A stretch of DNA of 64,000 nucleotides, taken from positions 124,001 through 188,000 of the forward strand of contig DAOUCA010000064.1 of NCBI GenBank assembly GCA_034432375.1, given 5' to 3'. Positions 1 through 7,851 of the stretch are shown here, piece after piece. A program made the position numbers and the translations under genes. The notes below the pieces were generated by a model. That model saw only the letters and a program-made list of their open reading frames with translations, searched no databases and was not told the origin of the DNA. How positions within the stretch are numbered: the first letter of the stretch is position 1; every line of letters starts with the position of its first letter. This stretch comes from JAHBVH01 sp034432375. GTDB lineage: Bacteria; Chloroflexota; Anaerolineae; Caldilineales; Caldilineaceae.

Positions 1-899
1 GCGATAAGGACTATTTTATACGAGTCTCATCACCCGGGGTTTGGTACGTAAGCGCAGCTGTTGAACATATTAGCAGAGGCGCAGTAGGTAAACCTAGAAT
101 CGCTATCGCCTATGCGGAAGACGACGCATTCGCACAAGCAGAAGGAACAGGCCTAGCGCAATCACTCATTGATGAATCAGGAATCTTTGAAGAGCCACAA
201 CTCTTTGCATACCAGGTTAATCCAGATGATTGGGACAAACGTGTACAAGATGTTGCCCAACAAATCATTGAACAACAAGAGCAATTAGATATTGTCATTG
301 TCGCTGGGCTAACCAAAGACGGCAGGCTATTGATCCAAGAGTTGCGAGATAGAGGATATAAAGGACCAATCATTGGGGGCAACGGTCTCAACACGCCTTT
401 TATTTTTGATAGCTGTGGGGCGGAATGTGACATCTTTGGAAGCTTTTATGTTCCAACAGCATTTTCTGGTGACCCAGAAAATGACATGATCCAGGGTCTT
501 TTTGATAGTTACAAGCAACTTGATCCGAATGTGAGACCGAAATTTGATCTAGTTCCAGGTCAGTTTACGGCACAGATGTTTACCGCCATCCAAGTGATCG
601 TTCAAGCACTGTCAGAAATTGATAAACAAGGGCAACTGAAATCAGAAGATTTACAACCAGCGGGATTAGTCAGGTTACGTGCAGAATTGCGAATGCAGCT
701 ACTAGAGCGCAACATGCAATTTGATACACCACTTGGGACTATCTCCTTTACCCCTGACGGTGAGATTAAGCAAAGCCAATTTTATGTATCAGAAAGTGCC
801 AAAAACTCTGATGGAATTGGTTATCATTTTAACACAATTCCGCTCACAACATCAGAAATTAGCAAGTTTCCAGCGGAAAGTGAGTGCACAACCAAGTAA
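1..899 (+). CDS. ABC transporter substrate-binding protein, Leu/Ile/Val type (5' truncated)
   Basis: The reading frame is open from base 3 at the window edge and ends with TAA at 897-899, so about 298 C-terminal residues are present and the start is missing. The translated part has the layout of a type 1 periplasmic binding protein: a DKDYFIRVSSPG stretch, a segment resembling the second Rossmann lobe (GKPRIAIAYAEDDAFAQ), then DIVIVAGLTKDGRLLIQELRDRGYKGPIIGGNG, which is typical of Peripla_BP_6 proteins binding branched-chain amino acids or amides. A signal peptide or lipobox would lie upstream and cannot be seen. The ligand cannot be assigned. A possible terminator follows at 957-990. No permease or ATPase gene is visible downstream, so any transporter partners must lie upstream. 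Confidence 0.8.
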   Translation, partial: DKDYFIRVSSPGVWYVSAAVEHISRGAVGKPRIAIAYAEDDAFAQAEGTGLAQSLIDESGIFEEPQLFAYQVNPDDWDKRVQDVAQQIIEQQEQLDIVIVAGLTKDGRLLIQELRDRGYKGPIIGGNGLNTPFIFDSCGAECDIFGSFYVPTAFSGDPENDMIQGLFDSYKQLDPNVRPKFDLVPGQFTAQMFTAIQVIVQALSEIDKQGQLKSEDLQPAGLVRLRAELRMQLLERNMQFDTPLGTISFTPDGEIKQSQFYVSESAKNSDGIGYHFNTIPLTTSEISKFPAESECTTK

Positions 900-956
900 T
901 ATCTAGATACATCTAATTCTTTTTGCCATCTGTTATTTTTAGCCCTGATAGGGGGG

Positions 957-990
957 AGCACTGCCACAACTCAACCCAACCGGCAGTGCT
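957..990 (+). terminator. Stem-loop after the binding-protein gene
   Basis: AGCACTGCC at 957-965 pairs perfectly with GGCAGTGCT at 982-990 around a 16-nt loop. G-rich sequence precedes it and C-rich sequence follows (GGGGGG and CACCCCCC), which can extend the pairing. There is no T-tract, so this is a likely but not classical terminator, about 58 nt after the stop codon. Confidence 0.5.
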
Positions 991-1357
991 CTTCCACCCC
1001 CCAACATCACACTCCACCCCAAAATATCACAAATTCACCCCACCAATATACACCATCGTCATCTGCTTTGCGCGAAACTAACGGCACGTCGATTTTCTCG
1101 ACAGGCTAACCGGCACCGTTTCCCCGCAACCCAAAAAGGAGCAAGCAGATGCATCCCATTCACCCACCATAACCCCAATCGCACGCACCCACAGGGTCTT
1201 AGAGTAGCGTAGAGTGCCCCTGGAGAGCAGATCGCTCTGATCGGAAGTATTCTCATCGTGTCGCAAGTTATATTCGTAAATCGCAAATTGTTATCAATGC
1301 TTATCGGTTCGCCGGCCAACCGCCCGGCATCTCTTCGCCAACGCAAAGGAGAACCTT
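991..1357. other. Intergenic region without a supported gene
   Basis: Short open frames here have no convincing start or family signature. The only useful signal is the Shine-Dalgarno AAAGGAG at 1345-1351 serving the protease that starts at 1358. CGGTTCGCCGG near 1305-1315 resembles the sequence near 29926-29936, a possible scattered short repeat. Confidence 0.4.
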
Positions 1358-3508
1358 ATGGCTTACAACATCAACCAACAGCCTCCCCCTTGGTTCCGTC
1401 TTCGTCTTCTTTCGATTCTTGTCTTGCTCCTGCTGTCCATCTTTCCCCATTTTGCACCGCGGGCGATGGCGCAGTCGGGCACAACCCAGACCAAAGTAAC
1501 TAAAACTGCAACCACCGATCCAGTTCAAGCGGTCATTCGTATTGAGGTCAGTGGGGGCAACTATGTTGACTTTGGGGAAACAGAGTCCCGCACATTTGGG
1601 GGCCATGGCTCCGGCTTTCTCATTGACTCAGCCGGCCATGCCGTTACCAACCACCATGTCGTCAGCGGGGCCACAAGCTTAAAGGTCTACGTAGGCGATA
1701 GTGACACACCATATTATGCCCGTGTAGTGGGGGTTAATGAGTGCGCCGATCTGGCCGTGATTCAAATTCAGGGTGATAATTTCCCCTATCTTGAATGGTA
1801 TCCCGATCCCGTTGCGCGGCGCCTATCGGTTGAAGCGAGTGGTTTTCCGTTGGATGCCACAGAAGTAACGTTTACACCGGGTATCATCTCCTCGACCCAA
1901 GCCGAGGGCCAAACCTCGTGGGCTTCCCTGCCGCATGTACTCCTCCATAGCGCAGTGATCAACCCCGGTAACTCGGGCGGACCATTGGTCGATACACAAG
2001 GACGAGTTGTCGGGATCAACTATGCCGGTAATTCTGCCAGCAATCAATACTTTGCCATCGACCATGAGTTGGCACAGCCGCTGATTGAGCAGTTGCGCCA
2101 AGGTACAGATGTTGAGGCCATTGGGGTCAACGGTGAAGCATTTGTATTGGAGAATGGCGCAACTCGCATTTGGGTCTATTCGGTCAAACCAGGCTCCCCC
2201 GCCGACCGCGCGGAGATCCATGCCGGCGATATTATTTCCTCATTAGGAGGCCTCCCGCTTGGCCGCAACGGAACCTTGCAGAATTATTGTGACGTGATCC
2301 GCAGCCATAGCACAACCGACACAATTGATGTCGAAGTCCACCGTTTGTCTAGCAAGGCAGAATGTGTTGGTCAAATCAACGGACGGGCGTTGCGCTGCTC
2401 GACTAACTCTGACCGCATTACGCCCACAGCTACCCCAATCCCAACCAGTAAGCCAGTGGTCTATCGCAAGTTTAGCGTCGAAAACGGGGTGATTGTCTTT
2501 GATCGACCTCAAACGTGGCAAGATGCGAATGTATCCCTGTGGAAATCGGCTGAGGAGACAATCGGCCTTACGGTTGAAACAGCACCCAATCTAGAGGATT
2601 TCCGCAAAGTCTGGAACAGTTCAGGGCTATCAGTAAACGTTTCGAGAGTGCTGGCTGACCGCATGACCACAACCGAATTGTTGGATCAATACGCATATAA
2701 CAACTCTTGTACCTTTGTTCGCCGCAAAAATTTTCAACGAAGTGGCTATACAGGCCATTCTGACTTCTGGGAACATTGTGGCGGTGCAGAAAATGCGAAT
2801 CTTTTGGTTGCCGCCTTTACACCAGCAGACAAAGACTTTATTGCCCTGGTGATTTTCCAAAGCGCTTCAGAAGCCGAATTGTCAATGATCAATCATGTTG
2901 TAGACACCCTCACCGTGAACTTTGCGGCGATCACTGACCCAACGCCAACAGCAACACCAAGACCGCGACCAACCGCAACGCCACAACCGGTTATGGCCAC
3001 CGTTTTGGTCCCCGTATTGAATGTGCGCACCGGGCCAGGGACAAATTACCCGGCAATTGCAACGGCACGACAGGGTCAATCTTTTCCACTGATTGGGCAG
3101 GTCAACAACTGTGCTTGGGTCATGATTCGCGACAGTGCAGGTCTCGAAGGTTGGATTGCTGCCGGTAACCAGTATGCACGCGTCGACGGGTCGTGTGGTG
3201 GCTTGGGATCTGGCAAGATCGTGGCTGGGACAGGGAGAACACCTCCCTCAACAACAGGAACATCTAATGAAGGCTGTATCAACTTTCAAAACCAGATCAA
3301 CACGGAATTGACGATCACCTTCACGGGGAAAACCGGCCAAGGCAGCCGCACCTTTAAGGTTGCATCGCACGGGGCACAACGTCAGTGTTTTGCGCCCGGT
3401 TCGTATACCTACACCTTGGATGCACCACCCCCATTGGGTTCCAGTAATGGTGAATTGACAATTCAAGGTGGCGCAACGATCAACTTCCCCATCTCTGCAC
3501 GCGATTGA
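1358..3508 (+). CDS. Secreted HtrA-like S1C serine protease with PDZ, SH3b and C-terminal beta domain
   Basis: The start ATG has AAAGGAG 7 nt upstream. Residues 1-38 form a signal peptide ending in AMA. The trypsin-like domain (about 55-250) carries an S1C triad: His100 in TNHHVV, Asp131 in CADLAV, Ser206 in NPGNSGGPL. A PDZ-like segment (about 265-345) contains VKPGSPADRAEIHAGDII. A middle domain with paired cysteines follows, then a Thr/Pro-rich linker (about 525-545), a bacterial SH3 domain (LNVRTGPGTNYPAI, about 550-615) and a C-terminal domain of about 75 residues that recurs in the proteins at 9883 and 12006. It probably acts outside the membrane in protein quality control or processing, with SH3b binding a cell-surface polymer; substrates are unknown. 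It is clearly paralogous to the 9883-11988 gene and appears monocistronic. Confidence 0.88.
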   Translation: MAYNINQQPPPWFRLRLLSILVLLLLSIFPHFAPRAMAQSGTTQTKVTKTATTDPVQAVIRIEVSGGNYVDFGETESRTFGGHGSGFLIDSAGHAVTNHHVVSGATSLKVYVGDSDTPYYARVVGVNECADLAVIQIQGDNFPYLEWYPDPVARRLSVEASGFPLDATEVTFTPGIISSTQAEGQTSWASLPHVLLHSAVINPGNSGGPLVDTQGRVVGINYAGNSASNQYFAIDHELAQPLIEQLRQGTDVEAIGVNGEAFVLENGATRIWVYSVKPGSPADRAEIHAGDIISSLGGLPLGRNGTLQNYCDVIRSHSTTDTIDVEVHRLSSKAECVGQINGRALRCSTNSDRITPTATPIPTSKPVVYRKFSVENGVIVFDRPQTWQDANVSLWKSAEETIGLTVETAPNLEDFRKVWNSSGLSVNVSRVLADRMTTTELLDQYAYNNSCTFVRRKNFQRSGYTGHSDFWEHCGGAENANLLVAAFTPADKDFIALVIFQSASEAELSMINHVVDTLTVNFAAITDPTPTATPRPRPTATPQPVMATVLVPVLNVRTGPGTNYPAIATARQGQSFPLIGQVNNCAWVMIRDSAGLEGWIAAGNQYARVDGSCGGLGSGKIVAGTGRTPPSTTGTSNEGCINFQNQINTELTITFTGKTGQGSRTFKVASHGAQRQCFAPGSYTYTLDAPPPLGSSNGELTIQGGATINFPISARD

Positions 3509-3686
3509 GAGGATAACAGTTTGCCAGTCCAAGTTTTTTCACCGTAGGTACAGAGTTTAGGAAAAGCAGTCTATGAAATTTCTCGTCTAAATTCAAGCGT
3601 CCCTACAGGACGAAATTCCATCGCACTTCAAAGACCAGTAGAGTTACCTAGAGTACCCATATAGATCTTGCCCGCGCCAGCCATTC

Positions 3687-3741
3687 TATAATAAGAGGCA
3701 CGGCGGACGATGAGACCATACCACCATCACCGCCCGCCGTG
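3687..3741 (+). promoter_or_regulatory. Possible -10 element and leader hairpin before the trypsin-like gene
   Basis: TATAAT lies at 3687-3692, but no good -35 sits at 16-18 nt spacing. Just downstream CACGGCGG (3699-3706) can pair with CCGCCGTG (3734-3741), giving a small hairpin in the presumed leader. Weak evidence only. Confidence 0.3.
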
Positions 3742-3794
3742 GCATCAACGTTTACATCGCACCAAACAACCCATATCAAAAGGAGACAACCCCT

Positions 3795-5315
3795 ATGCAT
3801 CGTACGTTACGTCTATTTTGTCTACTGATCCTATTGGCGCTGCTTGAGTTGCCACCGCTGGTGCCAAGCAGCGCCCTGGCCGCACCAGATGACCCCGGCA
3901 TCGTCGGTGGTGACCCGGTGCCCGACCCCAATCCGTATGTGTGGCAGGTGAGTCTTACGGAATTGATCGACACCGCTGATGGCACAATCCCATTTCACTT
4001 TTGTGGTGGTTCCGTGATTGCCGAGCGCTGGATTTTAACGGCGGCCCACTGTATTGGCAGCGATTTTGATACAGAAACAACGTTTGTCTTCGCAGGCGTG
4101 CGCAAGCTCAGCGAGCGTACAGTAGATAACCTGTATGTCATTAAGCATGTTTTAGTCCACCCCGCTTATCATTCTCCCTTGACAGGGAATGATCTCGCCT
4201 TGCTTGAACTGGACACAGCGATTCCCAACGCAAGCAGATTCACGGTGCCGCTCATGACAAGCCAACGCGAAGAGCGCTTGGGGGCACCAGGCACAACGGC
4301 AACAGTGACAGGGTGGGGTACGATGATTCCAGGCAATCCCTATTCAGATCCTGACATCCTACATGAAGTCGCAGTACCCATCGTCACCAATCAGTCCTGC
4401 AAAGCAGTCTATGATTCATTTGAAGAGCCTTGGGCCATTCTAGATGGAATGCTCTGTGCAGGAACAACCGAAGGTGGCAAGGATTCATGCCAAGGTGACA
4501 GCGGTGGCCCAGTCGTCGTACCGGATGGATATGGTGGATTTATGCAAAATGGGATTGTCAGCGCCGGCGAAAGTTGTGCACTGCCTGGGGTTCCTGGTAT
4601 CTACACCCGCGTCTCAGCCTACATCGACTGGATCCAAGCGAGTACTGGTCTCGATTTCACAACACAGCGTGCCCCTGATCTCGTCGTAGAGAGCATCAAC
4701 GTAAATAGCACCAATAATCTCATCATCCGCATTCGCAATCAGGGCACAGCACGCGTGGCGCTTGACCAGGGCTTTTGGGTTGACCTCTATGTTGCACCCC
4801 AGAAAGCACCAACCCAAGCCAACGATATCTGGAATTTTATGGGAGGCTACGGTGCGACTTGGGGCATTGATGAGGATGGCTTGGTGATCTTGCCTGATCA
4901 AGCCATCAATCTCCTGCTCGATGACAGTTTTTACTGGCCAACCTTGAGCGACCTGCCAGCCATCAAATGGGGCGGCTTCTACCTTTGGTTCATTACGGCA
5001 GATACACCCTTTTATGTACAGGTCGATTCCGCCAATGCCAATACCGATTATGGCGCGATCATGGAGAGCCACGAACTGAATGGTGGCGCGTATAACAATG
5101 TCTTCGGACCGCTCTACCCAGCAGATATCAATGAAGTTCTCGCCAGCGCTATGATGGATCAGTATGTCTACATGCCCATGATCACAGGCGGCAATAGAAT
5201 TCAATCCTCAGAGCAGCAGGCAAATCAGCAAGCGGCAACCACAACGGATCTGTCCATCAAGTTAGTACAACACCCACAACTACCACCCCGTCAACAAAGT
5301 CCTAAGGAGGAATAA
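3795..5315 (+). CDS. Secreted trypsin-like S1A serine protease with C-terminal CARDB-like domain
   Basis: The ATG is preceded by AAAAGGAGA. A signal peptide ends near residue 29 (SALA). The S1A domain starts with IVGG at 36-39 and has His85 (LTAAHC), Asp133 (GNDLALLEL) and Ser236 (GDSGGP). Asp230 occupies the position of Asp189 of trypsin, so cleavage after Arg/Lys is predicted. The residue before IVGG is Gly rather than Arg/Lys, so activation would not be by trypsin-type cleavage. After about residue 285 comes a CARDB-like adhesive region (PDLVVESINV, IRIRNQGTARV), and then VYMPMI followed by a Gln-rich tail. The stop is 2 nt before the next start, so both genes are probably co-transcribed. 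The protein is exported; surface attachment is not shown. Confidence 0.87.
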   Translation: MHRTLRLFCLLILLALLELPPLVPSSALAAPDDPGIVGGDPVPDPNPYVWQVSLTELIDTADGTIPFHFCGGSVIAERWILTAAHCIGSDFDTETTFVFAGVRKLSERTVDNLYVIKHVLVHPAYHSPLTGNDLALLELDTAIPNASRFTVPLMTSQREERLGAPGTTATVTGWGTMIPGNPYSDPDILHEVAVPIVTNQSCKAVYDSFEEPWAILDGMLCAGTTEGGKDSCQGDSGGPVVVPDGYGGFMQNGIVSAGESCALPGVPGIYTRVSAYIDWIQASTGLDFTTQRAPDLVVESINVNSTNNLIIRIRNQGTARVALDQGFWVDLYVAPQKAPTQANDIWNFMGGYGATWGIDEDGLVILPDQAINLLLDDSFYWPTLSDLPAIKWGGFYLWFITADTPFYVQVDSANANTDYGAIMESHELNGGAYNNVFGPLYPADINEVLASAMMDQYVYMPMITGGNRIQSSEQQANQQAATTTDLSIKLVQHPQLPPRQQSPKEE

Positions 5316-5317
5316 CC

Positions 5318-5803
5318 ATGATCTCAATGCCTTACACAATCACGCTGCGGATCTTAAGTATCCTAACCTGTTTTATTCTAGGTGGTACCTGGCTTAGCAC
5401 CCCCGCCCATGCCGAACTGCCACCGCGCCCACCCGTTCCAGAGAAGGATGCCGAGCAGGAGTCACGCCCCATCGTTGCTTCCATCCTATTGCAGGCCACC
5501 CCAGCGCGCGATGGGCTTGTCTCCGTGGTTCAATGGCAGGATGACCAAGGTGGTTGGCACGATATTGAGAGTTGGCGCGGTGCCGTCAACAATGGCCAAA
5601 CGATCTGGTGGGTCGAGGAAAAAGACTTCGGAAAAGGCCCCTATCGCTGGCAAGTTTTTGACCAAGCAGGCGAAACATTACTTGGCACAAGTGCGCTCTT
5701 CGATTTTCCAACCGAGGCCAAAGCACAGTTGGTGATCGAGGTTCTGCTGACACGACAATCACTCTCTGGTAAAGTTACGGGGTTGTCCAACTTTTTTAAA
5801 TAA
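5318..5803 (+). CDS. Small secreted protein, partner of the trypsin-like protease
   Basis: The ATG has a strong AAGGAGG site inside the end of the preceding gene and starts 2 nt after its stop, which indicates translational coupling. The 161-residue protein has a signal peptide (residues 1 to about 32, ending THAHA-like at STPAHA). A mature part follows containing a proline-rich segment and a compact beta-sandwich-like region (SVVQWQDDQGGWHDIESW, then KGPYRWQVFDQAG). No known family was recognised. Its position suggests an accessory, inhibitor or chaperone for the protease, but this is inference. A 19-bp hairpin follows the gene. Confidence 0.7.
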   Translation: MISMPYTITLRILSILTCFILGGTWLSTPAHAELPPRPPVPEKDAEQESRPIVASILLQATPARDGLVSVVQWQDDQGGWHDIESWRGAVNNGQTIWWVEEKDFGKGPYRWQVFDQAGETLLGTSALFDFPTEAKAQLVIEVLLTRQSLSGKVTGLSNFFK

Positions 5804-5839
5804 GCCAATCCCTTATCAGATATAGTTTCCCAGTAAATC

Positions 5840-5887
5840 AAAGGGTTGTGCCAAGTCATGAACCACTGTGACTTGGCACAACCCTTT
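5840..5887 (+). terminator. 19-bp perfect hairpin ending the trypsin operon
   Basis: The arm at 5840-5858 is the exact reverse complement of 5869-5887 (AAAGGGTTGTGCCAAGTCA), with a 10-nt loop. There is no run of T afterwards (CCGCATTC), so it may act with Rho or simply stabilise the 3' end. Confidence 0.65.
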
Positions 5888-6142
5888 CCGCATTCTTACC
5901 ACTTTATATGAATCTTCTGTCACAATTCATCGCAATCTACCCCAAGATCTCCTCTCTTTTGTCACAACCTTTTTCAACAAAACGCTAAACTATAGATGTG
6001 CAGAAGAGTAGCGACCTTAGCGAAATCATCACTGCACACCCTTTTAATCGCTCACTGAGGAACACCTGCAGGGCCATTCATGCGACTGTTTCGCTGAGTG
6101 GTGGAATTCCTCCCTCATGAGCCTCTATCACCCCAGGAGGAC

Positions 6143-6253
6143 ATGATGCGCACCGTTCAAACCCTTTATCGCAAAGCCTTGCCCTTTTTGCTGTTGTTGA
6201 TCATCGTGATGCAGCGGGTACCAGAATTTCCCGGCGGCGGCACCGGACGGTAG
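6143..6253 (+). CDS. Putative 36-residue single-span membrane peptide
   Basis: A short open frame starts ATG-ATG directly after CCAGGAGG, a strong ribosome binding site 2-5 nt upstream, and ends with TAG at 6251-6253. The product has a basic N-terminus (MMRTVQTLYRK), one hydrophobic stretch (ALPFLLLLIIVM) and a short tail with PGGGTGR. The strong site and clear membrane-peptide layout support a real gene, but no family was recognised. It stands alone between the terminator at 5840 and the palindromic element at 6393, and converges on the NB-ARC/TPR pair. Whether it is related to that pair is unknown. Confidence 0.45.
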   Translation: MMRTVQTLYRKALPFLLLLIIVMQRVPEFPGGGTGR

Positions 6254-6392
6254 GGCAACTGCGAGTGCTGACCCCGGATAGCAAGCTAAGCCCAAAAGCC
6301 AGCACTCGTTCTACACTCCAACGTGGAATGGCTCCGCTGAAGCGCCAACTTCAATCACACAGTTACCGCTGGATAGACTGTTTCGCGCCTAC

Positions 6393-6548
6393 GCTTGCTC
6401 GACGCTGGAGCGTCAAGCACCAGCATAGTTTTAGCGTAACTACTCAGCCTCGGAATAAATTCGAGGCTGAGAGATCAAGTCGGCTTAAGCCGACTTCGGT
6501 TGTTAGCCTGAACTTTAGTTCAAGGCGGGCGGTGCCTGCGTAGTTACG
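6393..6548. repeat. Cluster of consecutive palindromes bounded by a 9-bp inverted repeat (structured element)
   Basis: Four adjacent inverted repeats are packed here: 6393-6418 (GCTTG..GACGCT/AGCGTC..CAAGC), 6443-6452 with 6462-6471 (CTCAGCCTCG/CGAGGCTGAG), a perfect 20-bp palindrome at 6477-6496 (AAGTCGGCTTAAGCCGACTT), and 6506-6526 (GCCTGAAC/GTTCAAGGC with one bulge). CGTAACTAC at 6435-6443 and GTAGTTACG at 6540-6548 form outer ends around the last three. This density suggests a folded RNA or a small palindromic mobile element. The 93-codon open frame across it is probably spurious. No gene lies between 6254 and 6646. Confidence 0.6.
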
Positions 6549-6646
6549 TTTTAGCTTGATAACCGTATGGAACCTCCTTGTACTGACGAGCCATAGCTGT
6601 AGCTCGGCCCGTTTCCCTCTGGGCCGATCATGCGGATGTCGGTGGC

Positions 6647-7849
6647 TTAGCGGAATTCTTGCTCTAGCTGCTGGTGGATAGTGTCATAGGCCTGCTGCAA
6701 TGACCCTTGCGTTGGGCTCTGGATCAATAGGCGCTGTGCATCGGTTAAACAGACGCGAGCGTGGTCAATCCGCGCCATTGCCAAATGGAGTGTTGCCAAT
6801 TCAATCAACAGATTGATCTGACGGGCATAATCGGCAGTGGATTGGTAATAGGCCAAGCTGCGTTCCAGCGCTTGTAATGCCAGTTCCCATTCACCGGTCA
6901 TGCGGTGGGCAATACCATAGTTCAAGTCAAGCATGGCCAGGTGGAAGTGATCCTCAACGGGGCGGAGAATCGCTTCCGCGGCCACGAAATGAGGGAAGGC
7001 GCGCCGCGGTTCGCCTCTGTCCAAATAGAGCGCGCCAAACCCAAGCGCGGTCAGTGCTCGTTGCAGCGGATTATCGGCGTCAGCATAGAGGGCAAGTGCA
7101 CGCTCATAGCAAGCGGCGGCCGCTTCCCAATCACCCGTAGCCCAACGCACGCGGGCCAACCCTCGCCAACCGCCAGCGGCATCGGCAAGTTGGCCAGCAC
7201 CTTCCCAAAGCGCAATCGCACGTTCAGTCGCATCGACGGCCTGTGCCCACTGCGCTTCGGCATAATAGATATCGCCCAACACCGAATAAGCAGCTGCACG
7301 ATCAGGATTGTTCGGGGGCAGTAGTTGCTGCACTTCCATAATAAACGCTTTCGCCTCGGCCAACCGATGATGCATCTGTAGGAGATGGGCACGTTCAGTT
7401 AGGGCACGGGCAGCCAACGCGACCAATCCCGTAGTGGTAGCGAGTTGATGGCTCTGTTGTAAATGTGCCTCGGCCGCGGTAAAGTCGCTGATCTGCCGCA
7501 ATAGTAACCCAAGGCTCCAGTGGAATTGGGCGGCTGTAACCTGATCTTGGATTTGTTCAGCCAACCGCAGAGCATGACTCAATAGATAGATCCAGCGACG
7601 CCGGTCGCCGTTACGCTCCAGATAAGGCGAGAGTTGCAAGATGAGCTTACGGACATTGGGCCAAGCCTCAGCAATCTTCAAGGCAAATTCAAGGATATGG
7701 AGCGCCTGCTCTTTGACCTCTTCACTCAGACGGGTGCCGGCGATGCAGACATCCTGGAGGCTGATTTCCAGCGTGTTTAGAATCTGCTGCCGAAACCGTG
7801 CAGGATAGTCAACAAAAACAGCATCAGAGATTATTTGCGTAGAGCACAC
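6647..7849 (-). CDS. TPR-repeat protein paired with the NB-ARC ATPase
   Basis: The start is placed at GTG 7847-7849 because GGGGAGG lies 6 nt before it, inside the end of the upstream gene; the frame extends to a TTG at 7864 that has no such site. About 400 residues consist of helical tetratricopeptide-type repeats (AYSVLGDIYYAEAQWAQAVDATERAIALWE, WATGDWEAAAACYERALALY and others). It starts 2 nt after the stop of the NB-ARC gene. In STAND proteins the TPR region normally sits on the same chain C-terminal to the NTPase and senses a ligand, so this looks like a split STAND protein whose halves are translationally coupled. Trigger and effector are unknown. Confidence 0.85.
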   Translation of the reverse strand: MCSTQIISDAVFVDYPARFRQQILNTLEISLQDVCIAGTRLSEEVKEQALHILEFALKIAEAWPNVRKLILQLSPYLERNGDRRRWIYLLSHALRLAEQIQDQVTAAQFHWSLGLLLRQISDFTAAEAHLQQSHQLATTTGLVALAARALTERAHLLQMHHRLAEAKAFIMEVQQLLPPNNPDRAAAYSVLGDIYYAEAQWAQAVDATERAIALWEGAGQLADAAGGWRGLARVRWATGDWEAAAACYERALALYADADNPLQRALTALGFGALYLDRGEPRRAFPHFVAAEAILRPVEDHFHLAMLDLNYGIAHRMTGEWELALQALERSLAYYQSTADYARQINLLIELATLHLAMARIDHARVCLTDAQRLLIQSPTQGSLQQAYDTIHQQLEQEFR

Positions 7850-7851
7850 TT

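Noticed and set aside
6265..6543. 92-codon plus-strand open frame
   Set aside because: It overlaps the palindrome cluster, has no ribosome binding site and a composition unlike a real protein.
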